Assembly (NCBI RefSeq): GCF_002250115.1
Contig: NZ_CP019985.1
Location: forward strand, 2,852,001-2,916,000
Length of the DNA: 64,000 nt
Origin: Shouchella clausii
GTDB taxonomy: Bacteria > Bacillota > Bacilli > Bacillales > Bacillaceae_D
Direction of reading: 5' to 3'
The notes below the pieces were generated by a model. The model searched no databases and was not told where the DNA came from. It worked only from the letters and a program-made list of their open reading frames with translations. Each line of letters starts with the position of its first letter. Position 1 is the first letter of the stretch. This document shows, one piece after another, positions 45,110 to 53,878 of the stretch. Position numbers and translations under genes: made by a program.

Positions 45110-45310
45110 ATGGCTAACTCAAACTCAAATAACTTGGTAGTACCTGGCGTACAACAAGCACTTGATCAAATGAAAAACGAAATCGCTTCTGAATTTGGCG
45201 TAAACCTTGGAGCTGACACGACTTCTCGTGCGAACGGTTCTGTAGGTGGCGAAATCACGAAACGTTTGGTTGCTCAAGCTGAACAACAATTAGGCGGATT
45301 TCAAAGATAA
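45110..45310 (+). CDS. sspA: Alpha/beta-type small acid-soluble spore protein
   Basis: 66-aa DNA-saturating spore protein. GPR protease cleavage region NEIASEFG at residues 23-30, and conserved [24 protein letters not shown] at 45110 behind GGAGGAGGTGAG. It lies after thiI, the position of sspA in B. subtilis; paralogues are common, so the exact letter is less sure than the family. Confidence 0.93.
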   Translation: MANSNSNNLVVPGVQQALDQMKNEIASEFGVNLGADTTSRANGSVGGEITKRLVAQAEQQLGGFQR

Positions 45311-45328
45311 GTTCATACAAAATGGCTA

Positions 45329-45352
45329 GGAGCAGGGACATCCCTGCTCCGT
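45329..45352 (+). terminator. Terminator of the SASP gene
   Basis: Perfect stem GGAGCAGGGA / TCCCTGCTCC followed by GTTTCTGTGTTT. Confidence 0.7.
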
Positions 45353-45413
45353 TTCTGTGTTTCTCAACGATATGGGAAGATGATATACTAGAAAGAGGCA
45401 GAAAGGGGCTTTT

Positions 45414-45539
45414 GTGGCAATCGCATGTTGTATACGATTGAAACGGAAGCAAGAAAGGACTCTAGGCTGCTTGGCGGACGGAGAAACAACGATACATAAA
45501 GATGATAATGGGCAATGGGTGAGCTACGAACATTTGTAG
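45414..45539 (+). CDS. Possible 41-aa small protein
   Basis: GTG at 45414 with AAAGGGG five to six bases upstream; ends TAG 45537-45539. The product is basic at the start (CIRLKRKQER) and acidic later (DGETTIHKDDNGQW). A -10-like TATACT lies near 45384. It fills most of the 310-bp gap where B. subtilis has further genes (NAD kinase 2, ytcI). Not recognised; it may be a real small gene or a relic. Confidence 0.35.
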   Translation: MAIACCIRLKRKQERTLGCLADGETTIHKDDNGQWVSYEHL

Positions 45540-45620
45540 GAGATAGCGGCATGTCCTAGAGCATTTGATTTTACGATCAGCAGATGGCTGATAAAGACAA
45601 AATTACAAAGGAGCGAGAGG

Positions 45621-46607
45621 ATGAAAGCGAGAAGGTGGATTGCATTAGGAGTTGGGGCTTTTATTTTGTTGTTTTCAGTCATTACATCGCTATCGCTAGC
45701 GATGAATACATATTCCCAAGCCAATTGGCTAGCAGGAGCTTATGACGAAAGCGTAGTGATTCAGGAAGGAGATCCTTCTGGTTCAATTGCCCTTTTAGAA
45801 GTAAACGGGGCGATCATTAATACAACAGGCGATTCTCTGTTTTCTGCTGAAGGGTACAATCACTCAAACTTTATGGATTTATTTTACCAAACGATGAGTT
45901 CCCCAGATGTGGAAGGGATTATTATTGCGGTTGATTCTCCTGGTGGCGGCGTATTGGAAAGTGCGGAAATTCATGATGCGGTCATCGAAGCACAAGAAAA
46001 TTACGGGAAGCCCGTTTACATTTCAATGGGTTCGATGGCTGCTTCCGGCGGGTATTACTTGGCCGCTCCCGCTGAGCAAATTTTTGCTTATCCGCAAACG
46101 TTAACGGGGTCAATTGGCGTGATTATGAGTTCGTTAAACATCACCGAATTGCTTGATAAAATCGGTGTCGAGGAAACGGTTTACAAAAGCGGCCCATACA
46201 AAGACATGATGAGCGGTACTCGTCCGCCTACTGAAGAAGAAGATGAGATTTTGCAATCAATTGTCGATGAATACTACGATGAATTTGTCGAAGTCATTGC
46301 CAATGGCAGGGGAATGGATGAAGAGCGTGTTCGTGAATTAGGGGATGGCAGAATTTATACAGGCAGGCAAGCGCTCGAAGCAGGCTTGATTGATGAACTT
46401 GGAACGATCAATGATGTCATTGCCGCCATGCAGCGCGATTTGGGCAGTAATTACCAAGTCATTACGATTGAGCCGAAACAAGGACTAACGAGTATGTTTG
46501 GCCTTGCTGCTGAAAAAATATTTGGCAAAGCTGAACAAAAACAAGGACTCATGGAACTGACCGAGTACAACCAACCTAGAGCCATGTATTTGTATGATTA
46601 TGAATAA
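45621..46607 (+). CDS. sppA: Signal peptide peptidase SppA
   Basis: 328-aa membrane-anchored serine protease that degrades cleaved signal peptides. N-terminal membrane segment (residues 6-28), catalytic Ser142 in MAASGGYY and Lys194 in SGPYKDM, a Ser-Lys dyad with the spacing of B. subtilis SppA. ATG behind AAAGGAGCG. yteJ follows after 13 bp. Confidence 0.93.
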   Translation: MKARRWIALGVGAFILLFSVITSLSLAMNTYSQANWLAGAYDESVVIQEGDPSGSIALLEVNGAIINTTGDSLFSAEGYNHSNFMDLFYQTMSSPDVEGIIIAVDSPGGGVLESAEIHDAVIEAQENYGKPVYISMGSMAASGGYYLAAPAEQIFAYPQTLTGSIGVIMSSLNITELLDKIGVEETVYKSGPYKDMMSGTRPPTEEEDEILQSIVDEYYDEFVEVIANGRGMDEERVRELGDGRIYTGRQALEAGLIDELGTINDVIAAMQRDLGSNYQVITIEPKQGLTSMFGLAAEKIFGKAEQKQGLMELTEYNQPRAMYLYDYE

Positions 46608-46620
46608 GGGGGCTGAACAA

Positions 46621-47169
46621 ATGGAAAGGCGATTACCCGCTGCCGGATTCAAGCGCTATTTACGAAAACAGCCGCCGGTGATGGTTCCTGCAACAAGGGA
46701 GGCGGCCCAAGAAAAAGGGGCAAGCGCGATTCGTTATGCTGGGTTTTGGATGCGATTATGGGCGTTTTTATTTGATTTATTGATCGTTTCAGCTATAAAT
46801 GCTGCGCTAATTCAATCGTGGCTGCCGTTTTTACAAACAAACGACCATTTCTTTGGGTTTGCGGTTACAACAGTTATTGCCCCAGCTATTCTTTACGCAC
46901 TGTTGTTTTTCGCTTATTTTGCAGGAATGACGAAAGCTTTTTCGCAAACGCTTGGAAAAATGGTGTTTGGCTTAAAAGTGGTTGCTGCAGACGGGTCGCC
47001 GCTCACATGGCGAACATTGTTCTTTCGAGAAGGCGTCGGCCGCTTTATCCAGCAAGCGCCTTTACCACTTCGTTTCCCGCTGCTTGCTTATATTGTTGTT
47101 GCATGCACGCCTAAAAAACAAGGCATCCATGATTTGTTTGCCGAGACATATGTCATCCATTGTGATTAG
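46621..47169 (+). CDS. yteJ: RDD-domain membrane protein YteJ
   Basis: 182-aa protein with an RDD domain and three membrane segments starting AGFWMRLWAFLFDLL near residue 41. ATG at 46621 behind AAGGGGGC; the earlier in-frame ATG lies inside sppA. Forms an operon with sppA; in B. subtilis YteJ acts as an inhibitor of SppA in lantibiotic resistance. Confidence 0.88.
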   Translation: MERRLPAAGFKRYLRKQPPVMVPATREAAQEKGASAIRYAGFWMRLWAFLFDLLIVSAINAALIQSWLPFLQTNDHFFGFAVTTVIAPAILYALLFFAYFAGMTKAFSQTLGKMVFGLKVVAADGSPLTWRTLFFREGVGRFIQQAPLPLRFPLLAYIVVACTPKKQGIHDLFAETYVIHCD

Positions 47170-47190
47170 CAAGAACAATGGTGAAAACTG

Positions 47191-47224
47191 AGCCTGTCGT
47201 CAGATTTAGACGACAGGCTTTTTT
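47191..47224 (+). terminator. Terminator of sppA-yteJ
   Basis: Perfect stem AGCCTGTCGTC / GACGACAGGCT with TTTTTT. Confidence 0.88.
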
Positions 47225-47243
47225 CATTAGATAACGATAGTTT

Positions 47244-47272
47244 GTTTATTTTTTCGGCAATTGCGTATAGTA
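47244..47272 (+). promoter_or_regulatory. Candidate sigma-F-type promoter of ytfIJ
   Basis: GTTTA (47244-47248) and GCGTATAGTA (47263-47272) with a 14-bp spacer, loosely matching the forespore sigma-F pattern. ytfJ (gerW) is a forespore gene in B. subtilis. Confidence 0.35.
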
Positions 47273-47293
47273 AAGAGAAAGGAGGGCAACGGT

Positions 47294-47977
47294 GTGCAAA
47301 GCTGGGTATGGTGGTTAATAGCGTCCACAGCTGGTTTGCTGCTACTAGGCATATGCCTTTTGATGGCAACAATCCGCATCAGGTGTACTTACAAACATCG
47401 GCAAAAGGAAGATTTGCTGCAACTGGATGTCCGCATGTTAGGCTTTACTCTTTATAAATTGGAAGCGCCTTTAATTGAATGGAACGAAAAAGAAGGCACG
47501 GTGTCGATCAGGGAAAAAAATAAAAGCCCTGTAAAAGAAAACAAACAAAAAAAGAAATGGTCGAGTGAAACGATCAAGCGCTTTATTAAGAAAAGCAAAG
47601 AGTGGATTGCACACTTTCCCAGCTATAAGCGGATCGCCGCTCGTTTTTTTAAAGGCTTGACTGTTGAAGAGTTCAAATGGTCCACCGAAATTGGCACAGG
47701 AGAAGCCGCCAGCGCTGCCAAAGTGGCGGGGGTCGTATGGGGGCTAAAGTCGTTTTTTTGCGGATGGGCTTCCCATAAAGTGAAATGGCGTGCCGCCCAA
47801 CAATTAGACGTCATTCCCCATTTCCAGTCGGAAACGTTCGCCCTTTCGTTTTCATGCATAGTCTCCTTTCGCATGGGACACGCTATACGTACAGGTCTTG
47901 CGCTTGTTTTCAATTATAAGAAGAACTCTTCACAAAGGGTACAGGCGCCTGCACAAGGTGCTGTAGCAGGTGATTGA
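47294..47977 (+). CDS. ytfI: DUF2953 protein YtfI
   Basis: 227-aa protein with an N-terminal membrane segment (residues 5-27) and a basic cytoplasmic region with a Lys-rich linker (residues 75-105). DUF2953 family, function unknown. Starts GTG at 47294 behind AAAGGAGGGCAAC; the longer upstream reading passes through that ribosome site. Operon with ytfJ (17-bp gap). Confidence 0.83.
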   Translation: MQSWVWWLIASTAGLLLLGICLLMATIRIRCTYKHRQKEDLLQLDVRMLGFTLYKLEAPLIEWNEKEGTVSIREKNKSPVKENKQKKKWSSETIKRFIKKSKEWIAHFPSYKRIAARFFKGLTVEEFKWSTEIGTGEAASAAKVAGVVWGLKSFFCGWASHKVKWRAAQQLDVIPHFQSETFALSFSCIVSFRMGHAIRTGLALVFNYKKNSSQRVQAPAQGAVAGD

Positions 47978-47994
47978 GTGAAAGGAGTAAAGTC

Positions 47995-48417
47995 ATGTCA
48001 GAACATCCAATTCAAGGCTTGATGAAGACAGCGATGGAAAACATCAAGGCCATGGCTGACGTCAATACCATTGTCGGTGACCCTGTCGAAACACCTGATG
48101 GCAGTGTCATTATGCCGATTTCAAAGGTAGGCTTCGGGTTTGCTGCAGGGGGAAGTGAATTCCACATCGAGCAAGCTCACGATGAAATTGGCCATCCGTT
48201 TGGCGGTGGAAGCGGCGGCGGTGTGTCGATTACGCCAATTGCTTTTTTAGTCGTGAATAGCAAAGGTGTCAACATGGTCCATTTAGATAGTTCGACTCAC
48301 CTTTATGAACGATTGCTCGATTTAGCGCCGCAAGCTTTTGAAAAAGTTCAACACATGTTAAAGCAAAACGAGCATGGTGACAAAACTAGCTATCATTATG
48401 ACGATCCCCTTGCATAA
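47995..48417 (+). CDS. ytfJ: Sporulation/germination protein YtfJ (GerW)
   Basis: 140-aa GerW/YtfJ family protein, needed for SleB-dependent germination function in B. subtilis. IQGLMKTAMENIKAMADVNT at the start, a glycine-rich FGGGSGGGVSITPIAFLVV core near residues 75-92. ATG 47995 behind AAAGGAG. Second gene of the ytfI-ytfJ operon. Confidence 0.92.
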   Translation: MSEHPIQGLMKTAMENIKAMADVNTIVGDPVETPDGSVIMPISKVGFGFAAGGSEFHIEQAHDEIGHPFGGGSGGGVSITPIAFLVVNSKGVNMVHLDSSTHLYERLLDLAPQAFEKVQHMLKQNEHGDKTSYHYDDPLA

Positions 48418-48434
48418 TTGGTTCAACCAGCTCT

Positions 48435-48466
48435 AAGCCAGTTGAGATCTTCTCAACTGGCTTTTC
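48435..48466 (+). terminator. Terminator of ytfIJ
   Basis: AAGCCAGTTGAGA / TCTCAACTGGCTT followed by TT, also between convergent genes. Confidence 0.8.
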
Positions 48467-48481
48467 GGCGATGTGCAGATT

Positions 48482-49678
48482 TTATGATGCTTCCAAGTCG
48501 GCATCGGCCATGCATTTTAAACCTAAGTTGTTTAATTTGCGATGATGCAAGACACGATAGGCTACGATGGCCAGCATGACGATTGAGGCTGAGATAATGT
48601 ACATAAACGAATAGGTAGAGCCTGCGACAATGAGGCCAAGCACGTAAGAACCGAGGCCGATGCCAAGGTCATAAAAAATATAAAAAGTGCTTGTCGCTTG
48701 CACCGCTTGTTTTGGGGGAACAGATTGAACGGCAAGCGTTTGGAAGCTTGGCAGCACAGAGCCGAAGCCGGCGCCCATTAAGACAGCGGCGATTAGAAAA
48801 ATCGATAAGCTGCCTGCTTGCGCAAGGGTAAAAAGGCCGATTGCAAATAAAACAAGTGTTGGATAGACAACGACATTTTCACCAAAGCGGTCAAAAATCC
48901 TGCCCGTAATCATACGGGAACCTAGGAGGACAAGGGCATACACTAGAAAAAAAGCACTTGCCGCGGAGTCCATGCCGAGGCTGACAGCGTACAACGTAAT
49001 AAAACTTAATATACCGCCGTAAGCAAAGGAGGCAAGGGATGAGCAAAAGCTGACAGGCACCGCTTTAAGGGCAATAAACCGATCTACAGAAAGGGGTTCA
49101 GCCGCTTTTTTTACGGGTTTATACACGATGAACATTGCAAGCAATAGCCCCGTAACAGATAAAAATACAGTCGTTAGAAAAAGCGCTGTGTAGGAAATGT
49201 GTTGGACGACTTGCAATCCAACAACAGGGCCGATGACCATAGCCAGGCTCATAAACATGCTGTAGTACCCCACCGCTTCTCCTTGCCGCGTTTTAGGAGC
49301 AATCATGATCGCTAGCGCACCTGCTGCTGTTGTCGCTACTCCAAAGCCCAAACCTTGTAAAAAACGCAAAAAAAGAAGCCATCCGAATGAAAATGACCAA
49401 ATGTGCAAAATGGCGGTGATCACTACGACGAGAAAGGAAACGAGCAGCATGTTCTTCTCTCCGAAACGATCAAGCAACAGCCCTGCGAAAAGGCGGGCAA
49501 TGACCGAGGCGGCGATGAACACTCCGACGATAATGCCGACTTGTTGTTCTGACGCGTGAAGCACATCCATCGCAAATAACGGCAATGTAGGAATAAATAA
49601 GTTAAAAATCGAAAATAAAGTAAATGCGCTAAAGCATAAATACAAAAACGTAGGCGACCAAAGCCGCTGCTTAGCCAT
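48482..49678 (-). CDS. MFS transporter
   Basis: 398-aa major facilitator protein with 12 predicted membrane segments. The loop 2-3 motif is LLDRFGEKN and loop 8-9 FDRFGENV. Likely a drug or metabolite exporter; substrate unknown. Start ATG 49676-49678 behind AAAGGATG; a longer reading includes a non-conserved leader. Not part of the B. subtilis order here, so probably an insertion between ytfJ and tpx. Confidence 0.87.
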   Translation of the reverse strand: MAKQRLWSPTFLYLCFSAFTLFSIFNLFIPTLPLFAMDVLHASEQQVGIIVGVFIAASVIARLFAGLLLDRFGEKNMLLVSFLVVVITAILHIWSFSFGWLLFLRFLQGLGFGVATTAAGALAIMIAPKTRQGEAVGYYSMFMSLAMVIGPVVGLQVVQHISYTALFLTTVFLSVTGLLLAMFIVYKPVKKAAEPLSVDRFIALKAVPVSFCSSLASFAYGGILSFITLYAVSLGMDSAASAFFLVYALVLLGSRMITGRIFDRFGENVVVYPTLVLFAIGLFTLAQAGSLSIFLIAAVLMGAGFGSVLPSFQTLAVQSVPPKQAVQATSTFYIFYDLGIGLGSYVLGLIVAGSTYSFMYIISASIVMLAIVAYRVLHHRKLNNLGLKCMADADLEAS

Positions 49679-49874
49679 GGAGTCACATCCTTTAATTGTT
49701 TGACACACGAAATAATTATATACGTTTATAGTGTAGAGCGAATGGCAGAGACAGTCAATGGGAAAGGCATCCCTTTTTGTTCCAATTGATGTCACGATTA
49801 AACGTCGCAGTTGCCTAACGGAGGCTTAGCCTGTACAATTTATAAAGAACCAATACGATGGGGGGAAGGAAAGC

Positions 49875-50369
49875 ATGCAAATTACATTTAAGCAAAAACC
49901 AGTCACATTAGCTGGAACACAAGTCCAAGTAGGGGAAAAAGCGCCGGATTTTACGGTGCTGGCCAACGATTTATCTGAAGTGACACTCGCAGATTCAAAA
50001 GGAAAAGTTCGCTTGATCAGTGTTGTGCCATCCTTGGACACAGGTGTATGCGACCAGCAGACGAGGCGTTTTAATGAAGAGGCAGCAAAATTGGATAATA
50101 CGGCGGTTCTTACGGTCAGCGTCGATTTGCCATTTGCCCAAAAACGTTGGTGCGCTTCCGCTGGCATTGATAATGTCCAAACGCTTTCCGACCACCGCGA
50201 CTTGTCATTTGGCGAAGCATACGGTGTAGTGATTAAAGAATTGCGCTTATTGGCCCGTTCTGTCTTTGTCGTTAATGCGGATGACGAAATTGTTTATGTG
50301 GAGTACGTGAACGAAGTGACGGAGCACCCAAATTATGAGGCTGCGTTGGAAGCAGCTAAAAAGGCCTGA
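49875..50369 (+). CDS. tpx: Thiol peroxidase
   Basis: 164-aa 2-Cys peroxiredoxin of the Tpx class. Peroxidatic Cys59 in [11 protein letters not shown], resolving Cys93 in KRWCASAG. Cytoplasmic peroxide defence using thioredoxin. ATG behind GGGGGAAGGA. Full length. Confidence 0.96.
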   Translation: MQITFKQKPVTLAGTQVQVGEKAPDFTVLANDLSEVTLADSKGKVRLISVVPSLDTGVCDQQTRRFNEEAAKLDNTAVLTVSVDLPFAQKRWCASAGIDNVQTLSDHRDLSFGEAYGVVIKELRLLARSVFVVNADDEIVYVEYVNEVTEHPNYEAALEAAKKA

Positions 50370-50395
50370 TGGGCCAAACGAAACAATCAGTCTAT

Positions 50396-50423
50396 GTCCA
50401 CTGCTGTGACAGTGGACTTTTTC
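50396..50423 (+). terminator. Terminator of tpx
   Basis: Stem GTCCACTG / CAGTGGAC followed by TTTTTC. Confidence 0.85.
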
Positions 50424-50481
50424 TTTGTGCTTTTGTACAATACAGGACAGACATGATGGACGGAAAAAAGAAGGTGTAAAA

Positions 50482-51468
50482 ATGGAATCGACTCAAGTAG
50501 TACGTCTGTTTGATTATTTGGATCAAAGCGCTGACATTTTACTTAACCAGATCGAGGGAACGTATTTAGACGCTTTGGCTGCAGCAGGCGACAATTTATT
50601 TGAACAACAGATTTTGCAGGAAGTTAGTGGCGAAACCGAGGCAATGCTCGAAAAAAAGCTAAACAAAGTGAAAGACGAAAAATGGGAACGGGAAGATATG
50701 CGCAAAGCATTTCAGCTTGCCATCATAAAAGGGATGAAAGGGACCGTACAAGCAAACCATATGTTGACCCCTGACGCGGTAAGTTTGTTTATCGGTTATC
50801 TGGTTCAAAAACTAATAGACCCTAAAAAAGAGCGCTTTAAACTGCTTGATATGGCTGTTGGTTCAGGGAATTTGTTGTTTTCGATTTGCAACCATGTAAA
50901 CAATGAGCCAGAGGCAATTGGATTTGAAGCGGATGAAACATTGCTGAAAGTCGCGTTCGCAAGTGCCAATTTGCAGCAACGTGAAGTCGCTTTATACCAC
51001 CAAGACAGCGTCCAAGTTACATTGCCCCACGCAGACATCGTGGCGAGCGACTTGCCTGTTGGCTATTATCCAAAAGATGATGTCGCAAAAGGGTTTGAGT
51101 TAAAAGCAGGAGAAGGGTATAGCTATATCCATCATTTAATGATCGAACAAGCAATTCGCTCCCTTCATCCTGGCGGGTATGCAGTCTTGCTCGTCCCAAA
51201 TTTTTTATTCTCAAGCGATCAAGCAGAAGCATTGAATGTTTACTTGAAAAAAGAAGCAATTGTGTTAGGGCTTCTCCAGCTTCCAAGTTCGCTGTTTTCC
51301 AACAGTCAACATGGCAAAAGTATATTATTGTTGCAAAAAAAGGCAGACAATGTCAAAACGCCTCAACAAGCATTGCTTGCGGAGCTGCCGTCTTTTTCAA
51401 ACGCTGAAGCGATGCACGATATGATGAGGCAAATCAATAAATGGTTTTCAGAACAGTTAGGGCGCTAA
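50482..51468 (+). CDS. ytxK: Class I SAM-dependent methyltransferase-like protein YtxK
   Basis: 328-aa protein with an N-terminal helical region and an N6-adenine DNA-methyltransferase-like fold. SAM motif LLDMAVGSGNLLF near residue 125; the catalytic NPPY-type position reads DLPVGYYP near residue 192, so the Asn of NPPY is Asp. Target unknown. ATG at 50482 behind AAGAAGGTG. Next to ackA as in B. subtilis. Confidence 0.88.
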   Translation: MESTQVVRLFDYLDQSADILLNQIEGTYLDALAAAGDNLFEQQILQEVSGETEAMLEKKLNKVKDEKWEREDMRKAFQLAIIKGMKGTVQANHMLTPDAVSLFIGYLVQKLIDPKKERFKLLDMAVGSGNLLFSICNHVNNEPEAIGFEADETLLKVAFASANLQQREVALYHQDSVQVTLPHADIVASDLPVGYYPKDDVAKGFELKAGEGYSYIHHLMIEQAIRSLHPGGYAVLLVPNFLFSSDQAEALNVYLKKEAIVLGLLQLPSSLFSNSQHGKSILLLQKKADNVKTPQQALLAELPSFSNAEAMHDMMRQINKWFSEQLGR

Positions 51469-51489
51469 ATGAGCAGCGCTCTTTTTTTG
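51463..51489 (+). terminator. Terminator of ytxK
   Basis: GCGCT / AGCGC short stem followed by TCTTTTTTT; weak stem but good tail. Confidence 0.5.
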
Positions 51490-51520
51490 TTGGAATTGAC
51501 GCGCTTTTTAATTAATTCAA

Positions 51521-51577
51521 ATGTATGCGCTTTTTTGTCGAACCGTGCTTGAAATCAAGGCTGGTGAATGCTTAAAT
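51521..51577 (+). promoter_or_regulatory. ackA promoter with upstream cre-like site
   Basis: TTGAAA (51549-51554), 17-bp spacer, TTAAAT (51572-51577). A cre-like TGTATGCGCTTTTT (51521-51534) is centred about 56 bases before the predicted start, the activating position known for CcpA at B. subtilis ackA. The match is imperfect. Confidence 0.42.
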
Positions 51578-51625
51578 GGTATAGGAACGATGCGTGTTAG
51601 ACAGAAAAAAGGAGTCGAAAGAACC

Positions 51626-52813
51626 ATGGCTAAAATTATTGCAATTAATGCAGGAAGTTCATCTCTCAAATTTCAACTGTTGGCAATGCCAGAAGAGACA
51701 GTCATTGCGAAAGGGCTGGTTGAGCGGATTGGCTTAAAAAACAGTATTTTTACAATCGAAGCAAACGGCCAACAGCATGAATTGACTGAAGATATTCCTG
51801 ACCATGCTGCAGCGGTAAAGCTTTTGCTTAAGGACTTAACTGGCCGCGGCATCATTGCATCCTTAGAAGAAATTGAAGGCATCGGCCACCGTGTTGTTCA
51901 TGGCGGCGAGAAATTCAATGATTCCGTTGTAATTACAGATAAAGTCCTTCAAGGCATTGAGGAAGTATCAGAATTGGCTCCCCTCCATAACCCTGCCAAC
52001 ATTACAGGTATTAAAGCCTTTAAAGAAGTCCTTCCAAATGTACCTGCTGTAGCAGTGTTCGATACGGCTTTCCACCAAACGATGCCAGAGAGCGCATTTT
52101 TATATAGTTTGCCCTATGAATACTATGAGAAATATGGCATTCGTAAATATGGATTCCACGGCACTTCCCATAAATATGTCACACATCGTGCAGCCGAATT
52201 AATGGAGACGCCAATTGAAGAATTGCGTATTCTTTCCTGTCATTTAGGCAACGGTGCAAGTATTGCTGCGGTTAAAGGCGGCAAGTCGATTGATACATCA
52301 ATGGGCTTCACGCCACTGGCAGGTGTGACAATGGGAACTCGTTCAGGAAACATTGACCCTGCTCTCATTCCTTACATTATGGAAAAAACCGGCCAATCTG
52401 TAGAAGAAGTCGTGGCTACGCTTAATAAAAAAAGCGGCTTGTTAGGTATAACGGGCTTTTCAAGTGATTTGCGTGATATTGAAGCGGCTGCGAAAGAAGG
52501 AGACGAACGAGCACAGGTGGCTCTTGATGTGTTTGCGTCTCGGATTCATAAGTATGTTGGTTCATATGCGGCACGTATGGGCGGACTCGATGCGATTGTC
52601 TTTACTGCTGGCATTGGCGAAAACAGCGTCACCATCCGGGAAAGGGTTCTAAAAGGGCTCAGCTTTATGGGTGTTGATGTTGATTTGGAAAAAAATAATG
52701 TCCGCGGCAAAGAAGCGTTTATTGAAAAAGCGGGCGCTCCAGTTAAAATCATTGTCATCCCAACCAACGAAGAAGTCATGATTGCTCGTGACACGGTTCG
52801 GTTAACATCATAG
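51626..52813 (+). CDS. ackA: Acetate kinase
   Basis: 395-aa enzyme converting acetyl-phosphate and ADP to acetate and ATP, the last step of acetate overflow. Signature [13 protein letters not shown] at the start, [11 protein letters not shown] near residue 206 and FTAGIGENS near 320. ATG at 51626 behind AAAGGAG; the longer reading begins upstream of the promoter. Own terminator. Confidence 0.96.
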   Translation: MAKIIAINAGSSSLKFQLLAMPEETVIAKGLVERIGLKNSIFTIEANGQQHELTEDIPDHAAAVKLLLKDLTGRGIIASLEEIEGIGHRVVHGGEKFNDSVVITDKVLQGIEEVSELAPLHNPANITGIKAFKEVLPNVPAVAVFDTAFHQTMPESAFLYSLPYEYYEKYGIRKYGFHGTSHKYVTHRAAELMETPIEELRILSCHLGNGASIAAVKGGKSIDTSMGFTPLAGVTMGTRSGNIDPALIPYIMEKTGQSVEEVVATLNKKSGLLGITGFSSDLRDIEAAAKEGDERAQVALDVFASRIHKYVGSYAARMGGLDAIVFTAGIGENSVTIRERVLKGLSFMGVDVDLEKNNVRGKEAFIEKAGAPVKIIVIPTNEEVMIARDTVRLTS

Positions 52814-52821
52814 ATACAGCT

Positions 52822-52868
52822 CGCCTTGCCCCTACGGTTAAAACCGAAGGGGCAAGGCTGTTTTTTTA
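52822..52868 (+). terminator. Terminator of ackA
   Basis: Long stem GCCTTGCCCCTACGGTT / AACCGAAGGGGCAAGGC followed by TGTTTTTTT. Confidence 0.9.
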
Positions 52869-52942
52869 TCTAGTGCTTTCCGTAAGAGAAGTTTTGCCTT
52901 TCTGAAGAGAAGTAGATAAGATAGAAGCGGAGGTGTCTGGCA

Positions 52943-53878
52943 ATGACAGTCAACGGCTTTTATTTGATTCGTGACCGTGAAATTAAACAGGCAGCTAACG
53001 GCTCGCTCTACGCCAATTTTACACTGCTAAAACAACATACGATTCTGTCTGCGAGGCTTTGGGATATAACAGACGACCAACAAGATAAATTTGTGCCAAA
53101 AGCAATTGTAAAAATTGAAGGGAAACTAGAAACCTTTCGCTCTAAACAACAAGTGACGATCCAAAAGATTCGCTTAGCTACTGAAGAAGACGGGATCAAC
53201 CGTACCGAATTGGTATCGAAAAAAGGGGTTTCCAGAGAGGATTTGTGGCATGAGCTGCGGATGATCATGGAAGAAATCCAATCACCAGTTCTTCAACTTG
53301 TCATAAAAAAGCTTTATGGCGATCGATCCATCCGTGAACGCTTTACAACCATCCCTGCTGCTAAAAAATTGCATCATGCTTATTATGCAGGCTTGCTTGA
53401 GCAGACGGTGGAGTTGGCCGCTGCTTGTTTGCAACTTCTTCCTTTGTACCCTGACTTGGACAAAGACGTAGCCCTTGCCACTTGTTTGCTCGGCGACATT
53501 GGCAAAGTAAAAGCATTGGAAGATCCGTTTGCCCCTGAATACACCTCCACAGGTGAGTTAATCGGCCATTTGGCATTAAGTTCAGAAATGATCAGCCAAG
53601 CGGCTAATGAACAGGGGTTGGACGTAAACGACCAAAAATTACTGGCAGTTAAACACGGGATATTGGCTCAATATGGCGAAACGGAGTCAGGGTTGTCAAG
53701 CACCGTCCAAGCAAAAACGAAAGAGGCGCTTTTTTATTACTATATCAAGCGGATGAATACAGAATTACGGGCATTGCAGCAAGCTGAAGGCGGAGAACAA
53801 GACTTTGTCTATCTCGATTTGTTTAAGCGAAAGATGGCTGTCGGAAAGGCTTTTAATCAAGAGGAGGAAGCTGAGTGA
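52943..53878 (+). CDS. YhaM-like OB/HD-domain protein with altered active site
   Basis: 311-aa protein with the layout of the 3'-5' exoribonuclease YhaM. An N-terminal OB domain (residues 1-85, GFYLIRDREIKQ; KIRLATEEDG) precedes an HD domain from about residue 140 (KKLHHAYYAGLLEQT). The metal-binding HD signature is damaged: EHT is EQT (Gln154) and the HD pair is GD (LLGDIGKV, Gly184), with Asp185 retained; the later HHG is KHG. Likely a catalytically dead RNA-binding paralogue. ATG behind GGAGGTGTCTGGCA. Coupled by GTGA overlap to the EcsC-like gene. Confidence 0.82.
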   Translation: MTVNGFYLIRDREIKQAANGSLYANFTLLKQHTILSARLWDITDDQQDKFVPKAIVKIEGKLETFRSKQQVTIQKIRLATEEDGINRTELVSKKGVSREDLWHELRMIMEEIQSPVLQLVIKKLYGDRSIRERFTTIPAAKKLHHAYYAGLLEQTVELAAACLQLLPLYPDLDKDVALATCLLGDIGKVKALEDPFAPEYTSTGELIGHLALSSEMISQAANEQGLDVNDQKLLAVKHGILAQYGETESGLSSTVQAKTKEALFYYYIKRMNTELRALQQAEGGEQDFVYLDLFKRKMAVGKAFNQEEEAE

